Below are positions 26,471 through 35,139 of a DNA stretch of 64,000 nt, piece by piece (the stretch's first letter is position 1; every line of letters starts with the position of its first letter). The stretch is taken from positions 186,001-250,000 of the forward strand of contig JAEUVF010000008.1 in the NCBI GenBank assembly GCA_016787265.1, given 5' to 3'. The stretch is from Flavipsychrobacter sp. GTDB taxonomy: Bacteria; Bacteroidota; Bacteroidia; Chitinophagales; Chitinophagaceae. Under the pieces are notes generated by a model. That model saw only the letters and a program-made list of their open reading frames with translations, made no database searches and was not told the origin of the DNA. The position numbers were made by a program, and so were the translations under genes.

Positions 26471-28993
26471 TCATCGTTTGATTAATCTGCCGGGAAATTT
26501 ATCCATGAATTCTTTGTTGGCATATACCAGTTCTCCATTCACCCAAACTTTCAGAATGCCATCAGACAGGGCTTGTGGGTTTTGTATGGTAGCATGGTCC
26601 TGAACGGTATCCGGATCCAGCAGTACCAGGTCGGCATAGTAGCCGGCCGCGATCAGTCCTCTTTGCCGGATGCCTACATGTTCTGCGGAAAGAGCGGTCA
26701 TTTTGTTGATCGCTGTTTCGAGTGACATGATTTTTTTCTCCCGCACGTATTGAGTCAATACTCTTGTAAAGGATCCATAACCTCGCGGGTGCCCTCCATC
26801 AGCACCATCGGAGCAAATATTCGTGTGCTGCCAGCTTAAAAAAGCAGACACATCAGCATCTGTCATGGATTTTCCCATAATGCCTTCAACGCCCCCACTA
26901 TCCGGATTGGCTTTGCGATAGGCTTCTGCTTCTGCGATCAATGCCATCAGTGTGCGGGCAGGCGTTTCATTACGCAAGGCTGCAACTTCCGAAAGTGTTT
27001 TTCCGCGGTATTCCGGCTGGGGTTTAAATGCCACCAAAACCGATGCGGAAGGATCCAGGCTTTGGGTTACTGCGAATTCAGCACTGGCTTCATTGGTATA
27101 ATCGGTTTTTGGAAATAAAACTTTCAAGGTGCTGCGCCAGAATTCATAGGGATAAACATCGGCCGTGATATTGATTCCCTGCTGCCTTGCCCTTTCCAGT
27201 CGGGCCAGGATTGCCGGGGCTGTTTTCCAATCATTTTTCAACGCTATTTTCAGGTGGGAAATCTGAACGGGTATACGTGCTTCCTTTCCGATGCTGATAA
27301 TTTCTTCAATGGCATCTCTCAACTGAATGTCTTCACTCCGGAGATGACTGATATAACGCCCCTGGTTAAACGCTGCAACCTTCGCCAGTTCCAGCACTTC
27401 GTTATAAGAAGAGAACCAGGCTCCTGCGTATTCCAGTCCGGTTGATAAGCCCAGCGAGCCCTTTTTCATTTCTGCTGCCAGCAGTGTCTTCATCTTTTCC
27501 AGTTCTTCCTTCGTGGCGGTACGATGCAGGTTTTCTTCGCCCATTACTTTTTCCCGAAGTCCGGTTTGTCCGGTATAGGTTGCCACATTTATGGCCGGAG
27601 GGTTCCTTTTGATGTTGTCCTCCAGGCTGTCCATCCAGCTTCCATATCCATCCTGACCGGCAACAATGGTGGTAATACCCTGGTTGAGCGCTGCCAAAGC
27701 CTGTGGTTTGGATTGCAGGGAGCCTTCGAGGTGGCTATGTGTGTCAATAAACCCGGGAGTAAGAATCTTTCCTCCTCCGTCTTCTACCAGTTCTCCCGGG
27801 AAAGGTTGAAGTTCGCCCACTGCCATAATCCTGTCGCCTTCCAGGCGTACTGCAGCGTTGCGGGCAGGTGTACCTGTGCCATCCATTACCTTCACATTGG
27901 TGATGATTCGGGTAGGTATTACCGTTACAGGCTTCCCATTGAACCAGTTTCTGGATGCAATCATCGCGGCTGGATTGCTTCCACTGCTAAGCAGAATCAG
28001 GGTGCGTTTCTTTTTAACATCCCGCATAATAATATTCACAAAACCTGTCCAGCCGCCGGTATGCGAATATTGTTCGCCCGGTTTGTCAATCCCCCATCCG
28101 AATCCATACGGGTAACTGGAATCACGGCCAGGAATATTGAGTGGTACCGGTTGAAATGCCATCGCGAGTGTAGCCGGTTTAATAATTTTTGATTTATACA
28201 ACTGCTGTTCCCATTTCAGGAGGTCTTCGGCGGAAGAAAAGAGATTGCCATCGCCTACCACGCCATCCCAGAAAGTAAGATCGTTCAGTCTGCGTTGGCC
28301 GTTTTCTTCCCGAAACCCCTTTACCTGGTTGGGGTCGTTAACGGTATCAGGTAAGCGAAAAATATAAGTATTCTTTAAGCCAAGCGGACGAATGATTTCT
28401 TTTTTGAAAAATTCTTCCATACGCTGGCCGGATACTTTCTCAATGATGGATGCCAGTAAAACGTAGTTGGTGTTGCAGTACGACCAGGAACTGCCGGCGG
28501 CGAATTGAGTCGGAGGTCGGTATTGTGCAAGTAACTCAAGCAGCAGTTCATTGGTTAGCGTATCCGCATTGCCCCGGTTGTTGTTGAAGAGGTCAAAATA
28601 CTCCGGTAGCCCGGAGGTATGTGTCATCAGTTGACGGATCGTAACTTCAGGATAGGGCAGTGCTGGCAGGTGTTTTTTTGCTGGGTCATCAAGTTTTAAC
28701 AAACCCCGGTCATACAGGATCAGTATGCCTGCGCAAATAAACTGTTTGGTTACTGATGCCAGGTTAAATGGGGACGAAATACTCAGGGGTTTTCCGGTTT
28801 GAAAATCCGCTACCCCATAGGTTTTGGAGAGAATCGGTTTTCCGTGTTCCGCATACAGCACCACCCCGTTAAAACGGCCTGACTGATACAGGGCCGTGAG
28901 TGCGGAATCTATTTTTTGCACTTGTGCAAGAAGTTGATTCGGACAAAAAAGGAGCAGCGTACATGCCAGCAGCAGGACAATCAGTTTTTTCAT
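26471..28993 (-). CDS. Exported fusion: serine hydrolase (beta-lactamase class C-like) + N-acyl-D-amino-acid deacylase
   Basis: An 840-residue protein with a signal peptide ending near LLAQ (residue 24). Residues about 25-350 form a class C beta-lactamase/D-aminopeptidase-like serine hydrolase: S80-V-T-K83, Y172-C-N174 and H311-T-G313. Residues about 360-840 form a D-aminoacylase-type amidohydrolase: H419-S-H421 (DTHSHLEG), a GQDG loop near 448 in place of the Cys loop of other members, LEY near 520, and the SDG...HPR block near 740. Both active sites appear intact. Fusion in one exported chain suggests sequential cleavage of D-amino-acid-containing peptides. The operon partners, epimerase and DUF1611, are cytosolic. 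Confidence 0.88.
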   Translation of the reverse strand: MKKLIVLLLACTLLLFCPNQLLAQVQKIDSALTALYQSGRFNGVVLYAEHGKPILSKTYGVADFQTGKPLSISSPFNLASVTKQFICAGILILYDRGLLKLDDPAKKHLPALPYPEVTIRQLMTHTSGLPEYFDLFNNNRGNADTLTNELLLELLAQYRPPTQFAAGSSWSYCNTNYVLLASIIEKVSGQRMEEFFKKEIIRPLGLKNTYIFRLPDTVNDPNQVKGFREENGQRRLNDLTFWDGVVGDGNLFSSAEDLLKWEQQLYKSKIIKPATLAMAFQPVPLNIPGRDSSYPYGFGWGIDKPGEQYSHTGGWTGFVNIIMRDVKKKRTLILLSSGSNPAAMIASRNWFNGKPVTVIPTRIITNVKVMDGTGTPARNAAVRLEGDRIMAVGELQPFPGELVEDGGGKILTPGFIDTHSHLEGSLQSKPQALAALNQGITTIVAGQDGYGSWMDSLEDNIKRNPPAINVATYTGQTGLREKVMGEENLHRTATKEELEKMKTLLAAEMKKGSLGLSTGLEYAGAWFSSYNEVLELAKVAAFNQGRYISHLRSEDIQLRDAIEEIISIGKEARIPVQISHLKIALKNDWKTAPAILARLERARQQGINITADVYPYEFWRSTLKVLFPKTDYTNEASAEFAVTQSLDPSASVLVAFKPQPEYRGKTLSEVAALRNETPARTLMALIAEAEAYRKANPDSGGVEGIMGKSMTDADVSAFLSWQHTNICSDGADGGHPRGYGSFTRVLTQYVREKKIMSLETAINKMTALSAEHVGIRQRGLIAAGYYADLVLLDPDTVQDHATIQNPQALSDGILKVWVNGELVYANKEFMDKFPGRLIKR

Positions 28994-29018
28994 AACACCA
29001 GTTAGAACCTGAATTTAG

Positions 29019-29945
29019 TTATTTAATCAGACAAGCCTGATAAGAACCTGGAGTTATTCCTTCTGCTTTTTTGAAGAGGCGAACGAAATAGTTTACATCA
29101 CTGAATCCGCATTGGAGACTAACAGACGTGACGGACTGCCGGGGATCGGCCAGTAGTTGCTTGGCCAGTTTGATCCGTTCGCGGTTGATGTATTCAAGAG
29201 GGGTAATGCCAAATTGCTCTTTGAACCACCTGAAAAATGCGTTTCGGCTCAGATAAGCCTTGCGCGACAAATGATCCATGGAGATTCGTTCGGTCAGATG
29301 CTGGTGAATGAAATGCAAAACATGGTGAAGGCGACTGTGATTGCCGGCTGTATCCGATTCCACTTTCACCTGCATCAAATGCTGGCTCTGGACCAGCCGG
29401 ATCAGCAATTCCTTGAGGCTTAGATCTGCAAATATGTTTTTGGCTTTATCCCCGCTGCTGCAAACACGAATGATCTTATTGATGGTTTCGGTAATTTCTG
29501 TATCGTTTTCAAAATGATACTGATTGAACTGCAATCGCCATTGGTGTTGCTCATCCGGATCGTTGTTGTAATAACTGTTCAGGTACTGCAGGGTATCGGT
29601 AACATATCGTGCATCCACCGCCAACGCGATGCATTGTGAAGGATTATCGGCACTGGCTTCCGGAAAATCGATCACCATGGTTTCATCGGCCGGAACAATA
29701 ACGGTTTCTCCGGGCAGGTAATCAAAGGAAGGTTTATCCAGGAGGTGCATGATTTTTTTTCCGCGAACCATACTGGTGATAACAAAATCACTGAAGGTGA
29801 GCGGCACCCGCCAGGCCTGCTGATAACTTTCGAACACATTCAGTTCGCAGTTTTGCAGGTTGAATACGCGCCTGTTTTCCACCAGTGTCTGGAGGTATTT
29901 CGGATGTGTGAGATCAATCTTTTGTAAATATTTTCCGGATGGCAT
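29019..29945 (-). CDS. AraC-family transcriptional regulator
   Basis: A 308-residue regulator starting at ATG 29945 (MPSGKYLQKIDL). The upstream in-frame ATG at 29969 adds eight residues. An N-terminal effector domain (about 1-190) precedes a C-terminal double helix-turn-helix: helix block ISMDHLSRKAYLSRNAFFRWFKEQFG and the signature SVTSVSLQCGFSDVNYFVRLFKKAEG. It diverges from the aldehyde dehydrogenase gene 153 bp away and probably controls it, since AraC, aldehyde dehydrogenase and DUF779 travel together in many genomes. It lies 25 bp before the fused hydrolase gene, in the same direction, so it may lead that operon as well. Confidence 0.9.
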   Translation of the reverse strand: MPSGKYLQKIDLTHPKYLQTLVENRRVFNLQNCELNVFESYQQAWRVPLTFSDFVITSMVRGKKIMHLLDKPSFDYLPGETVIVPADETMVIDFPEASADNPSQCIALAVDARYVTDTLQYLNSYYNNDPDEQHQWRLQFNQYHFENDTEITETINKIIRVCSSGDKAKNIFADLSLKELLIRLVQSQHLMQVKVESDTAGNHSRLHHVLHFIHQHLTERISMDHLSRKAYLSRNAFFRWFKEQFGITPLEYINRERIKLAKQLLADPRQSVTSVSLQCGFSDVNYFVRLFKKAEGITPGSYQACLIK

Positions 29946-30005
29946 GCGTCGACAAATTCCTTCTTTCAAGTTAGTTCAATTTTCTGCGGAGGGCAAAAGG
30001 CAAAG

Positions 30006-30036
30006 TACAATTGTGCTATAAAAAAATACAATCGTG
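30006..30036. promoter_or_regulatory. Direct repeat TACAATYGTG, putative AraC-type operator
   Basis: TACAATTGTG at 30006-30015 and TACAATCGTG at 30027-30036 are spaced 21 bp start to start, two helical turns. They lie in the divergent region between the AraC gene and the aldehyde dehydrogenase. Spaced direct half-sites are the usual binding pattern of AraC dimers. Confidence 0.55.
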
Positions 30037-30045
30037 ATGCCATCT

Positions 30046-30071
30046 CCCTGAAAATGGTTGAAAATTCAGGG
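30046..30071. promoter_or_regulatory. Inverted repeat CCCTGAA-N12-TTCAGGG ahead of aldehyde dehydrogenase
   Basis: Perfect 7 bp arms (30046-30052 and 30065-30071) lie 26 bp before the dehydrogenase ATG. It may be a second operator or an mRNA hairpin in the leader. No T-run follows. Confidence 0.4.
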
Positions 30072-30097
30072 TATTAATAACGATTAAAAGCTTCCAT

Positions 30098-31630
30098 ATG
30101 AGTACAGCAACAGCATCGGCGCCGGTGTCTAATGTGGCGCCCCGCCCAAATTTCAAAGACCGGTACGATCATTTTATCGGTGGCCGTTGGGTTCGTCCGG
30201 ATTCCGGTCAGTATTTTGATAATATTTCCCCTATTGATGGTAAGCCATTTACACAGGCAGCAAGGGGTAATGCAGTTGATATTGAAAAAGCCATTGACGC
30301 CGCCTGGGAAGCTTTTCCAGGCTGGAGTAAAACAGGCGCTGCTCAAAGAAGTAACGTGTTATTGAAAATTGCACAGGTGATTGAAGACAACCTGGAGTAC
30401 CTGGCACGTGTAGAAACGATCGATAATGGTAAAGCTATCCGGGAAACCCGGGCTGCGGATCTTCCATTGGTAGTGGATCATTTCCGGTATTTCGCAGGTG
30501 TGATCCGTTCTGAAGAAGGAACGATCAGTGAACATGATGAAACCACGGTAAGCATCAACCTGCATGAGCCGATTGGGGTAGTGGGACAAATTATACCCTG
30601 GAATTTTCCGCTCCTGATGGCGGCCTGGAAAATAGCGCCAGCATTGGCGGCCGGATGTTGCGTGGTGGTAAAACCTGCGGAGCAAACACCCACCAGCATC
30701 ATGTGCCTGATGGAATTAATTGGAGAGCTGCTACCGGCCGGCGTATTGAATATTGTAACGGGATTTGGTATCGAAGCTGGTAAGCCACTGGCAACTTCAC
30801 CACGTGTGAGTAAAGTGGCTTTTACCGGTGAAACTACCACTGGAAGACTGATCATGCAATATGCTTCGGAAAATCTGATACCGGTGACCATGGAATTGGG
30901 TGGTAAGAGTCCGAATATTTTCTTCTCTTCTGTTGCAGCGGAAGATGATGCGTTTTTTGACAAAGCAGTTGAAGGAGCTGTGATGTTTGCATTGAACCAG
31001 GGAGAAGTATGTACCTGTCCCTCGCGCATATTAGTGCAGGAAGATATCTATGAGAAATTTATGGAGCGGGTGATTCGTCGTACCCAGGCGATTAAGATGG
31101 GGAATCCGCTTGCGGAAGATACCATGATGGGAGCACAGGCATCGGAGGACCAGTATCATAAGATTCTTAGTTACATTGATATAGGCAAGCAGGAAGGGGC
31201 CCAGGTATTGTGCGGTGGCGGTCCTTTCCATATTAATTCCGGATTGGAACATGGCTATTATATTCAGCCAACGATCTTTCGCGGACATAACAAGATGCGT
31301 GTTTTCCAGGAAGAAATCTTTGGTCCGGTTGTATCCGTAACTACGTTTAAAACCGTGGAAGAGGCAATCTCAATTGCTAACGATACCCTGTATGGATTAG
31401 GAGCCGGTGTATGGACCCGGGATGCGCATGAATTGTACCAGGTTCCACGTGCAATTCAGGCGGGACGTGTATGGGTCAACTGTTATCACCATTATCCGGC
31501 GCATGCACCATTTGGTGGATATAAGAAATCCGGATTTGGACGCGAAACGCACAAGATGATGCTGAATCATTATCGCCAGACCAAAAACATGCTGATCAGT
31601 TACAGCCAGAACAAACTTGGATTTTTTTAA
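30098..31630 (+). CDS. NAD(P)-dependent aldehyde dehydrogenase
   Basis: A 510-residue aldehyde dehydrogenase of the AcoD/ExaC-like (acetaldehyde) branch. Catalytic Cys305 lies in [11 protein letters not shown] and general-base E266 in MELGGKSPN. The Rossmann glycine FTGETTTGR follows near 242 and the C-terminal block [12 protein letters not shown] is complete. It oxidises aldehydes to acids in the cytosol. It diverges from an AraC regulator with spaced operator-like repeats and is followed, after a terminator, by the DUF779 gene that often accompanies this enzyme type. The true substrate (acetaldehyde, chloroacetaldehyde or other) cannot be read. Confidence 0.93.
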   Translation: MSTATASAPVSNVAPRPNFKDRYDHFIGGRWVRPDSGQYFDNISPIDGKPFTQAARGNAVDIEKAIDAAWEAFPGWSKTGAAQRSNVLLKIAQVIEDNLEYLARVETIDNGKAIRETRAADLPLVVDHFRYFAGVIRSEEGTISEHDETTVSINLHEPIGVVGQIIPWNFPLLMAAWKIAPALAAGCCVVVKPAEQTPTSIMCLMELIGELLPAGVLNIVTGFGIEAGKPLATSPRVSKVAFTGETTTGRLIMQYASENLIPVTMELGGKSPNIFFSSVAAEDDAFFDKAVEGAVMFALNQGEVCTCPSRILVQEDIYEKFMERVIRRTQAIKMGNPLAEDTMMGAQASEDQYHKILSYIDIGKQEGAQVLCGGGPFHINSGLEHGYYIQPTIFRGHNKMRVFQEEIFGPVVSVTTFKTVEEAISIANDTLYGLGAGVWTRDAHELYQVPRAIQAGRVWVNCYHHYPAHAPFGGYKKSGFGRETHKMMLNHYRQTKNMLISYSQNKLGFF

Positions 31631-31649
31631 CAGTTGTGAATAGTTACGG

Positions 31650-31683
31650 AGCCAGGTTCCTTAGGGAGCCTGGCTATTTTTTA
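31650..31683 (+). terminator. Intrinsic terminator after aldehyde dehydrogenase
   Basis: An 11 bp stem (31650-31660 pairs with 31665-31675, one G-T pair) with a 4 nt loop is followed by ATTTTTTAATTT. It sits between the dehydrogenase gene and the DUF779 gene, so DUF779 expression would depend on readthrough or its own promoter. Confidence 0.85.
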
Positions 31684-31700
31684 ATTTAAAATCTTTCCTC

Positions 31701-32027
31701 ATGACAGCACCGGTGCGATCCACGCCTGCGGCCAATGAGTTGATTGCCCGGCTCAAAGAAATGCATGGTCCGCTCATGTTTCACCAGAGTGGAGGATGTT
31801 GTGATGGCTCTCAGCCCATGTGTTTTGTAGAAGGAGAATTTAAGATTGGTGACAGTGATATTTGTCTTGGTGAAATAGAAGGATGTAAGTTTTACATGAG
31901 CAGGGATCAGTTTGAATATTGGAAACATACCCGCCTGATCCTGGATGTAGTGCGAGGAAGGGGCAGCAGTTTCAGCCTTGAAATTCCATTAGGAGTTCGG
32001 TTTCTCACACGCAGCGAACTGGTTTGA
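31701..32027 (+). CDS. DUF779 family protein
   Basis: A 108-residue protein of family DUF779. Its hallmark region is visible: HQSGGCCDGSQPMCF (36-50) with three Cys residues, and FYMSRDQFEYW near 70-80. DUF779 genes are regularly found beside ExaC-like aldehyde dehydrogenases. Clustered cysteines suggest a metal- or thiol-related accessory function, but this is not established. It starts 70 bp after the dehydrogenase stop, across the terminator. Possible roles are protection or activation of the dehydrogenase. Confidence 0.88.
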   Translation: MTAPVRSTPAANELIARLKEMHGPLMFHQSGGCCDGSQPMCFVEGEFKIGDSDICLGEIEGCKFYMSRDQFEYWKHTRLILDVVRGRGSSFSLEIPLGVRFLTRSELV

Positions 32028-32051
32028 GGAATCGGACCCTTATCTTTACGT

Positions 32052-32930
32052 ATGCGAATTACGATTCAGAATGAACGCGTTCGGGCGGTAATTCATCCGA
32101 TCGGTGCGGAATTACAGGAGTTGAAAGACCTGCAATCAGGAGTTAATTACCTATGGAATGGTGACCCTGCCTATTGGGGCAAATTTTCGCCTGTACTGTT
32201 TCCTATTGTTGGTACCCTGAAAGAAAATACGTATTTCTACAAGGGGCATCAGTATTCCTTACCCCGGCATGGATTTGCACGCGAAAGAAGTTTTGAATGC
32301 ATTGACCAGTCAACGGACAGTGCAAGTTTTCTCCTTACAGATGATGCCACCACCCGGGAAGTTTATCCCTTCGACTTTCAATTGGTAATCCGGTACAGTT
32401 TACTTGATAACCTGCTTTCCTGTACCTATATGATAACAAATCCGGGTTCGGAAGAAATCTACTTTTCTATTGGGGCGCATCCTGCATTTGGTGTGCCATT
32501 GGAAGTTTCGGGTGAAGGTCAGCGTTATGAAGATTATTACCTGGAATTTTCTGATTCCAGTGCCTTGCATCGGTATACGTTGGACAAAGGATTGATTGGT
32601 AAAGGAACCACTGAAATTCCTCTTCAGGATAAGAAGTTGCAGCTTCAGAAAGAACTCTTTAAACAGGATGCGATCGTCCTGAAAAACCTGCAGGATACGG
32701 AAATCCGGCTGAGGTCAGACAAGCATGCACACGGACTGGATTTTGGTTTTCATGATTTTCCCTTTTTCGGAATCTGGGCGGCACCGGATGCACCCTTTGT
32801 ATGTCTGGAACCCTGGTGCGGTATTGCGGATAGTGTTGACCATAACCAGCAACTGACAGAAAAAGAGGGTATCATTCGTCTGCCTCCAAATGAAATTTTC
32901 GAACGTCAATGGACGGTGCGGATTTATTGA
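32052..32930 (+). CDS. Aldose 1-epimerase family protein (LacX-like)
   Basis: A 292-residue mutarotase-fold protein with the LacX-like start MRITIQNERVRAVIHPIGAELQELK. Likely catalytic residues include His in PRHGFARERSFE near residue 77, His in SIGAHPAFGVP near 146 and the conserved C-terminal region CLEPWCGIADS near 260. It is distinct in sequence from the mutarotase-like protein at 5377. A -7-like TATCTTTA at 32041-32048 lies only 3 bp before the ATG, so either the mRNA is nearly leaderless or the motif is fortuitous. It is the last gene before the AT-rich AbiE island, with a 147 bp gap. Sugar substrate unknown. Confidence 0.85.
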   Translation: MRITIQNERVRAVIHPIGAELQELKDLQSGVNYLWNGDPAYWGKFSPVLFPIVGTLKENTYFYKGHQYSLPRHGFARERSFECIDQSTDSASFLLTDDATTREVYPFDFQLVIRYSLLDNLLSCTYMITNPGSEEIYFSIGAHPAFGVPLEVSGEGQRYEDYYLEFSDSSALHRYTLDKGLIGKGTTEIPLQDKKLQLQKELFKQDAIVLKNLQDTEIRLRSDKHAHGLDFGFHDFPFFGIWAAPDAPFVCLEPWCGIADSVDHNQQLTEKEGIIRLPPNEIFERQWTVRIY

Positions 32931-33077
32931 ACCCTGCTAACCTCAATGGACCAGTGCGGGCCGGATGATGCTGTTGCTTGAAGAAGATTTTTTATACAAT
33001 ATTTCGCCATCAACTTTTGAGAGGTTGAAATCATCATTTTTCAATTGTGTATTGGAGGTTTTTGTGACTGTTCATTT

Positions 33078-33881
33078 CTAAAATTTCAATTTTTTAAGGT
33101 GTCGTTGCACTTCACGTTCTGCTTGGTCAAAATTGGGAAGGTCTTTTATTTGCTCACTCATGGAGCTTTTCCACCTGCCTTTGTATTGCGGTAATCTTTC
33201 ATCTAATTTTTTCGGAAAATCGGTGTGCAGTAAATCTTTGCTTTTGCATTTGGATTCAAATTCACTCACATAAAAATCTACATCAATTTTATGTTCTACA
33301 AGCAAATACCAAATGTCGTAGAAATCTCTAGCTTGCATACGTTGCATTACCGAACGCATTTTTTCAACTAACACTTCTTCTAATGGATAACACAACAATT
33401 GGTGTTCTTCCAAATCAGAATAGCCAATAAAAACGTCTTTCATTATCGGTTCAAAAACCAGTTGTTCACTACGTGAAATATCAACTTTTACTTTTTTGTT
33501 GTTTCCTTGTCCGCCAAGCGGACCGATATAACTGATGTAAAAGTTGATTCCGCCATCTTCATGCTCATTGTTATCAATAATGTCAATCGGAATGTTGGCT
33601 TCATCTTTTATGAATTCAAAAACTTCTTTGAACCATGCGAAAATTTGTTCATTCAATATTTCGGCATTCAGTAATGTAAATTCTAAGTCCTCCGAAAAAC
33701 GGTAATCTTTAAAATAGACTTTCTTTAAAACTGTTCCACCTTTGAAAACGATTGCTTTAGAAAGTTGTTCATGTTTTGAAATTCCAAACAGAATCCATGA
33801 AAGGATATAATCCTTTTCAATTTGCTGGTCACGAACACCAACGGTATTTGCTTTTTGCTGTATTTCTCCCGGTTTAATCAT
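33078..33881 (-). CDS. AbiEii-type nucleotidyltransferase toxin
   Basis: A 267-residue toxin of a type IV AbiE system. The nucleotidyltransferase motif is visible as FKGGTVLKKVYF followed by RFSEDLEF near residues 45-70, in which the second acidic residue is Glu rather than Asp. The family's downstream block LEEVLVEKMRSVMQRMQARDFYDIWYLL (about 165-192) is present. AbiEii toxins transfer nucleotides to RNA or tRNA and cause abortive infection or growth arrest when unrestrained. Translation begins 4 bp inside the antitoxin gene (ATGA), which fixes the antitoxin-first order. The gene is clearly more AT-rich than its neighbours. Confidence 0.9.
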   Translation of the reverse strand: MIKPGEIQQKANTVGVRDQQIEKDYILSWILFGISKHEQLSKAIVFKGGTVLKKVYFKDYRFSEDLEFTLLNAEILNEQIFAWFKEVFEFIKDEANIPIDIIDNNEHEDGGINFYISYIGPLGGQGNNKKVKVDISRSEQLVFEPIMKDVFIGYSDLEEHQLLCYPLEEVLVEKMRSVMQRMQARDFYDIWYLLVEHKIDVDFYVSEFESKCKSKDLLHTDFPKKLDERLPQYKGRWKSSMSEQIKDLPNFDQAEREVQRHLKKLKF

Positions 33882-34699
33882 GTGTAAAAAGCAGATTTAA
33901 TGGTTTCGGTTTCCAAATTTTGTTGAATACTCCACCGGCTTATTCGATTTCCCGTTTTAGGCAATTCGGTATCAAGCACCACATACGAATCGGTTTTCAT
34001 TTGTTGTAGTTCCTGAATAATATGGGTATTGATGTCTAATGTTTCCAAAAGAAACCCCAATCGTTTAATTACTGCTTGCGAATCAAATTTCTTGGCGTAT
34101 TCAAGAAGTGTATCGTATTTTATTTTGTCTTTAGAAGTGTAGATTGCTCTTGCCACTTCAACAATTCCCCCCGCATAATCGGGTTTGAATAAGCAATCAA
34201 TAAAGGTTTTTTCTAAGTCGGAACACAGCACTTTATTAAAGCTGTCAATCCAGATTTTCTTTGAACCGAAAAAATGCTTGTCGTTGTGATAGATAAATTG
34301 AAAGGGAACTTCTTTGATTTTTATTTCCGATGGTCGTATTTGTTTTGAAACAACGATTTGTTCCTTTAATGATGGTTGTGTAATTAGGTTGTGTATTTGC
34401 AAAGCGGAATAATAGCCGATGTAATGTCTGGCATCATTCACCAAATGTTCAGCTATCAAATGCCAGTCGGGCATAAAGGTTTCCGCATTTTGCTCATAAG
34501 GTATAATGTAATAAACACCTTCTTTCAAACGCATCAACAAACCTCTCTTTGTCATGTCACTGAGTAGCTCCCTTACCGCACTTGCTTTAGAGTCAGGCAA
34601 GGCTTTGTATGCCAAAGAATAGTCAAAGCAATTTCTGTTCTGTCCGTTGAAATAGGACAGAATCTCGTTTGATTGCGTTGAGATGTATTTATTTTTCAT
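33878..34699 (-). CDS. AbiEi-type antitoxin / transcriptional autoregulator
   Basis: A 273-residue antitoxin of an AbiE pair. The N-terminal 70 residues form the winged-helix DNA-binding part (AVRELLSDMTKRGLLMRLKEGVYY). The rest is the AbiEi C-terminal domain (IGYYSALQIHNL, SDLEKTFIDCLFKPDYAGG). AbiEi proteins repress their own operon by binding inverted repeats, and two such repeats sit just upstream (34708-34726 and 34797-34815). It overlaps the toxin gene by 4 bp. As in the toxin, the composition is AT-rich. Phage resistance is the likely benefit, but this pair is untested. Confidence 0.9.
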   Translation of the reverse strand: MKNKYISTQSNEILSYFNGQNRNCFDYSLAYKALPDSKASAVRELLSDMTKRGLLMRLKEGVYYIIPYEQNAETFMPDWHLIAEHLVNDARHYIGYYSALQIHNLITQPSLKEQIVVSKQIRPSEIKIKEVPFQFIYHNDKHFFGSKKIWIDSFNKVLCSDLEKTFIDCLFKPDYAGGIVEVARAIYTSKDKIKYDTLLEYAKKFDSQAVIKRLGFLLETLDINTHIIQELQQMKTDSYVVLDTELPKTGNRISRWSIQQNLETETIKSAFYT

Positions 34700-34707
34700 A
34701 GTAGAAA

Positions 34708-34726
34708 TGTCAGGATAAACCTGACA
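34708..34726. promoter_or_regulatory. AbiEi operator, palindrome 1 (TGTCAGG-N5-CCTGACA)
   Basis: A perfect 7 bp inverted repeat with an ATAAA spacer, ending 8 bp before the antitoxin start codon. It is well placed to block both transcription and ribosome access. Confidence 0.75.
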
Positions 34727-34796
34727 TTAATGATACGAAAGATAATTTAATTAATGGTCACGATTTGTAAAAAAAAATTATTATGTATAGTTGAAT

Positions 34797-34815
34797 TGTC
34801 AGGATTAACCTGACT
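34797..34815. promoter_or_regulatory. AbiEi operator, palindrome 2 (GTCAGG-N5-CCTGAC)
   Basis: A second copy of the palindrome (TGTCAGG ATTAA CCTGACT), one end base mismatched, 89 bp from copy 1. Paired palindromes fit cooperative AbiEi binding. Confidence 0.7.
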
Positions 34816-35139
34816 GGTGTGATATGAAACGTCATTAATCCTTTTAAGCTGTTAAGCAGCGAGTTATAATTGATGTTTTCAAAACTGTGCCAACGTCTGG
34901 TGGGCGGGCATTGTGTTGAGCAGTGATATATTGCCAAAGTATATTGTTGCTGTTGATAGATATTCATCAGCCGGGGTGAGTGGGTGTGAGTTGGCATGGT
35001 AAATAGGGTGACATACAACGTAACCAACACCCGGGTCTAGGAATAAACGAAACATGGGCATTGGTTCAGCCATCTAAAGGTAGGAGAAAGCTCGCGCCAA
35101 TTGCACTATCTTTACGACTTAACGAAATGAGATTTATAA
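34816..35139. other. Non-coding stretch between AbiE and the helicase gene
   Basis: This 324 bp region carries no convincing gene; small leftward open frames inside it lack recognisable protein character. It contains a widely spaced 7 bp inverted pair, TGCCAAC at 34888-34894 and GTTGGCA at 34990-34996. A -7-like TATCTTTA lies at 35107-35114, 25 bp before the helicase GTG start. It may include the outer edge of the AbiE insertion. I see no integrase, tRNA or attC hallmark. Confidence 0.5.

Noticed and set aside
34888..34996. Integron attC-like site from the TGCCAAC/GTTGGCA pair
   Set aside because: The arms do not match the attC core (RYYYAAC/GTTRRRY) and no integrase is visible; the 7 bp pairing is too weak.
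34758..35073. Small leftward open frames in the gap between AbiE and the helicase
   Set aside because: They have no plausible start context, no family motifs and unusual composition. No gene is called.
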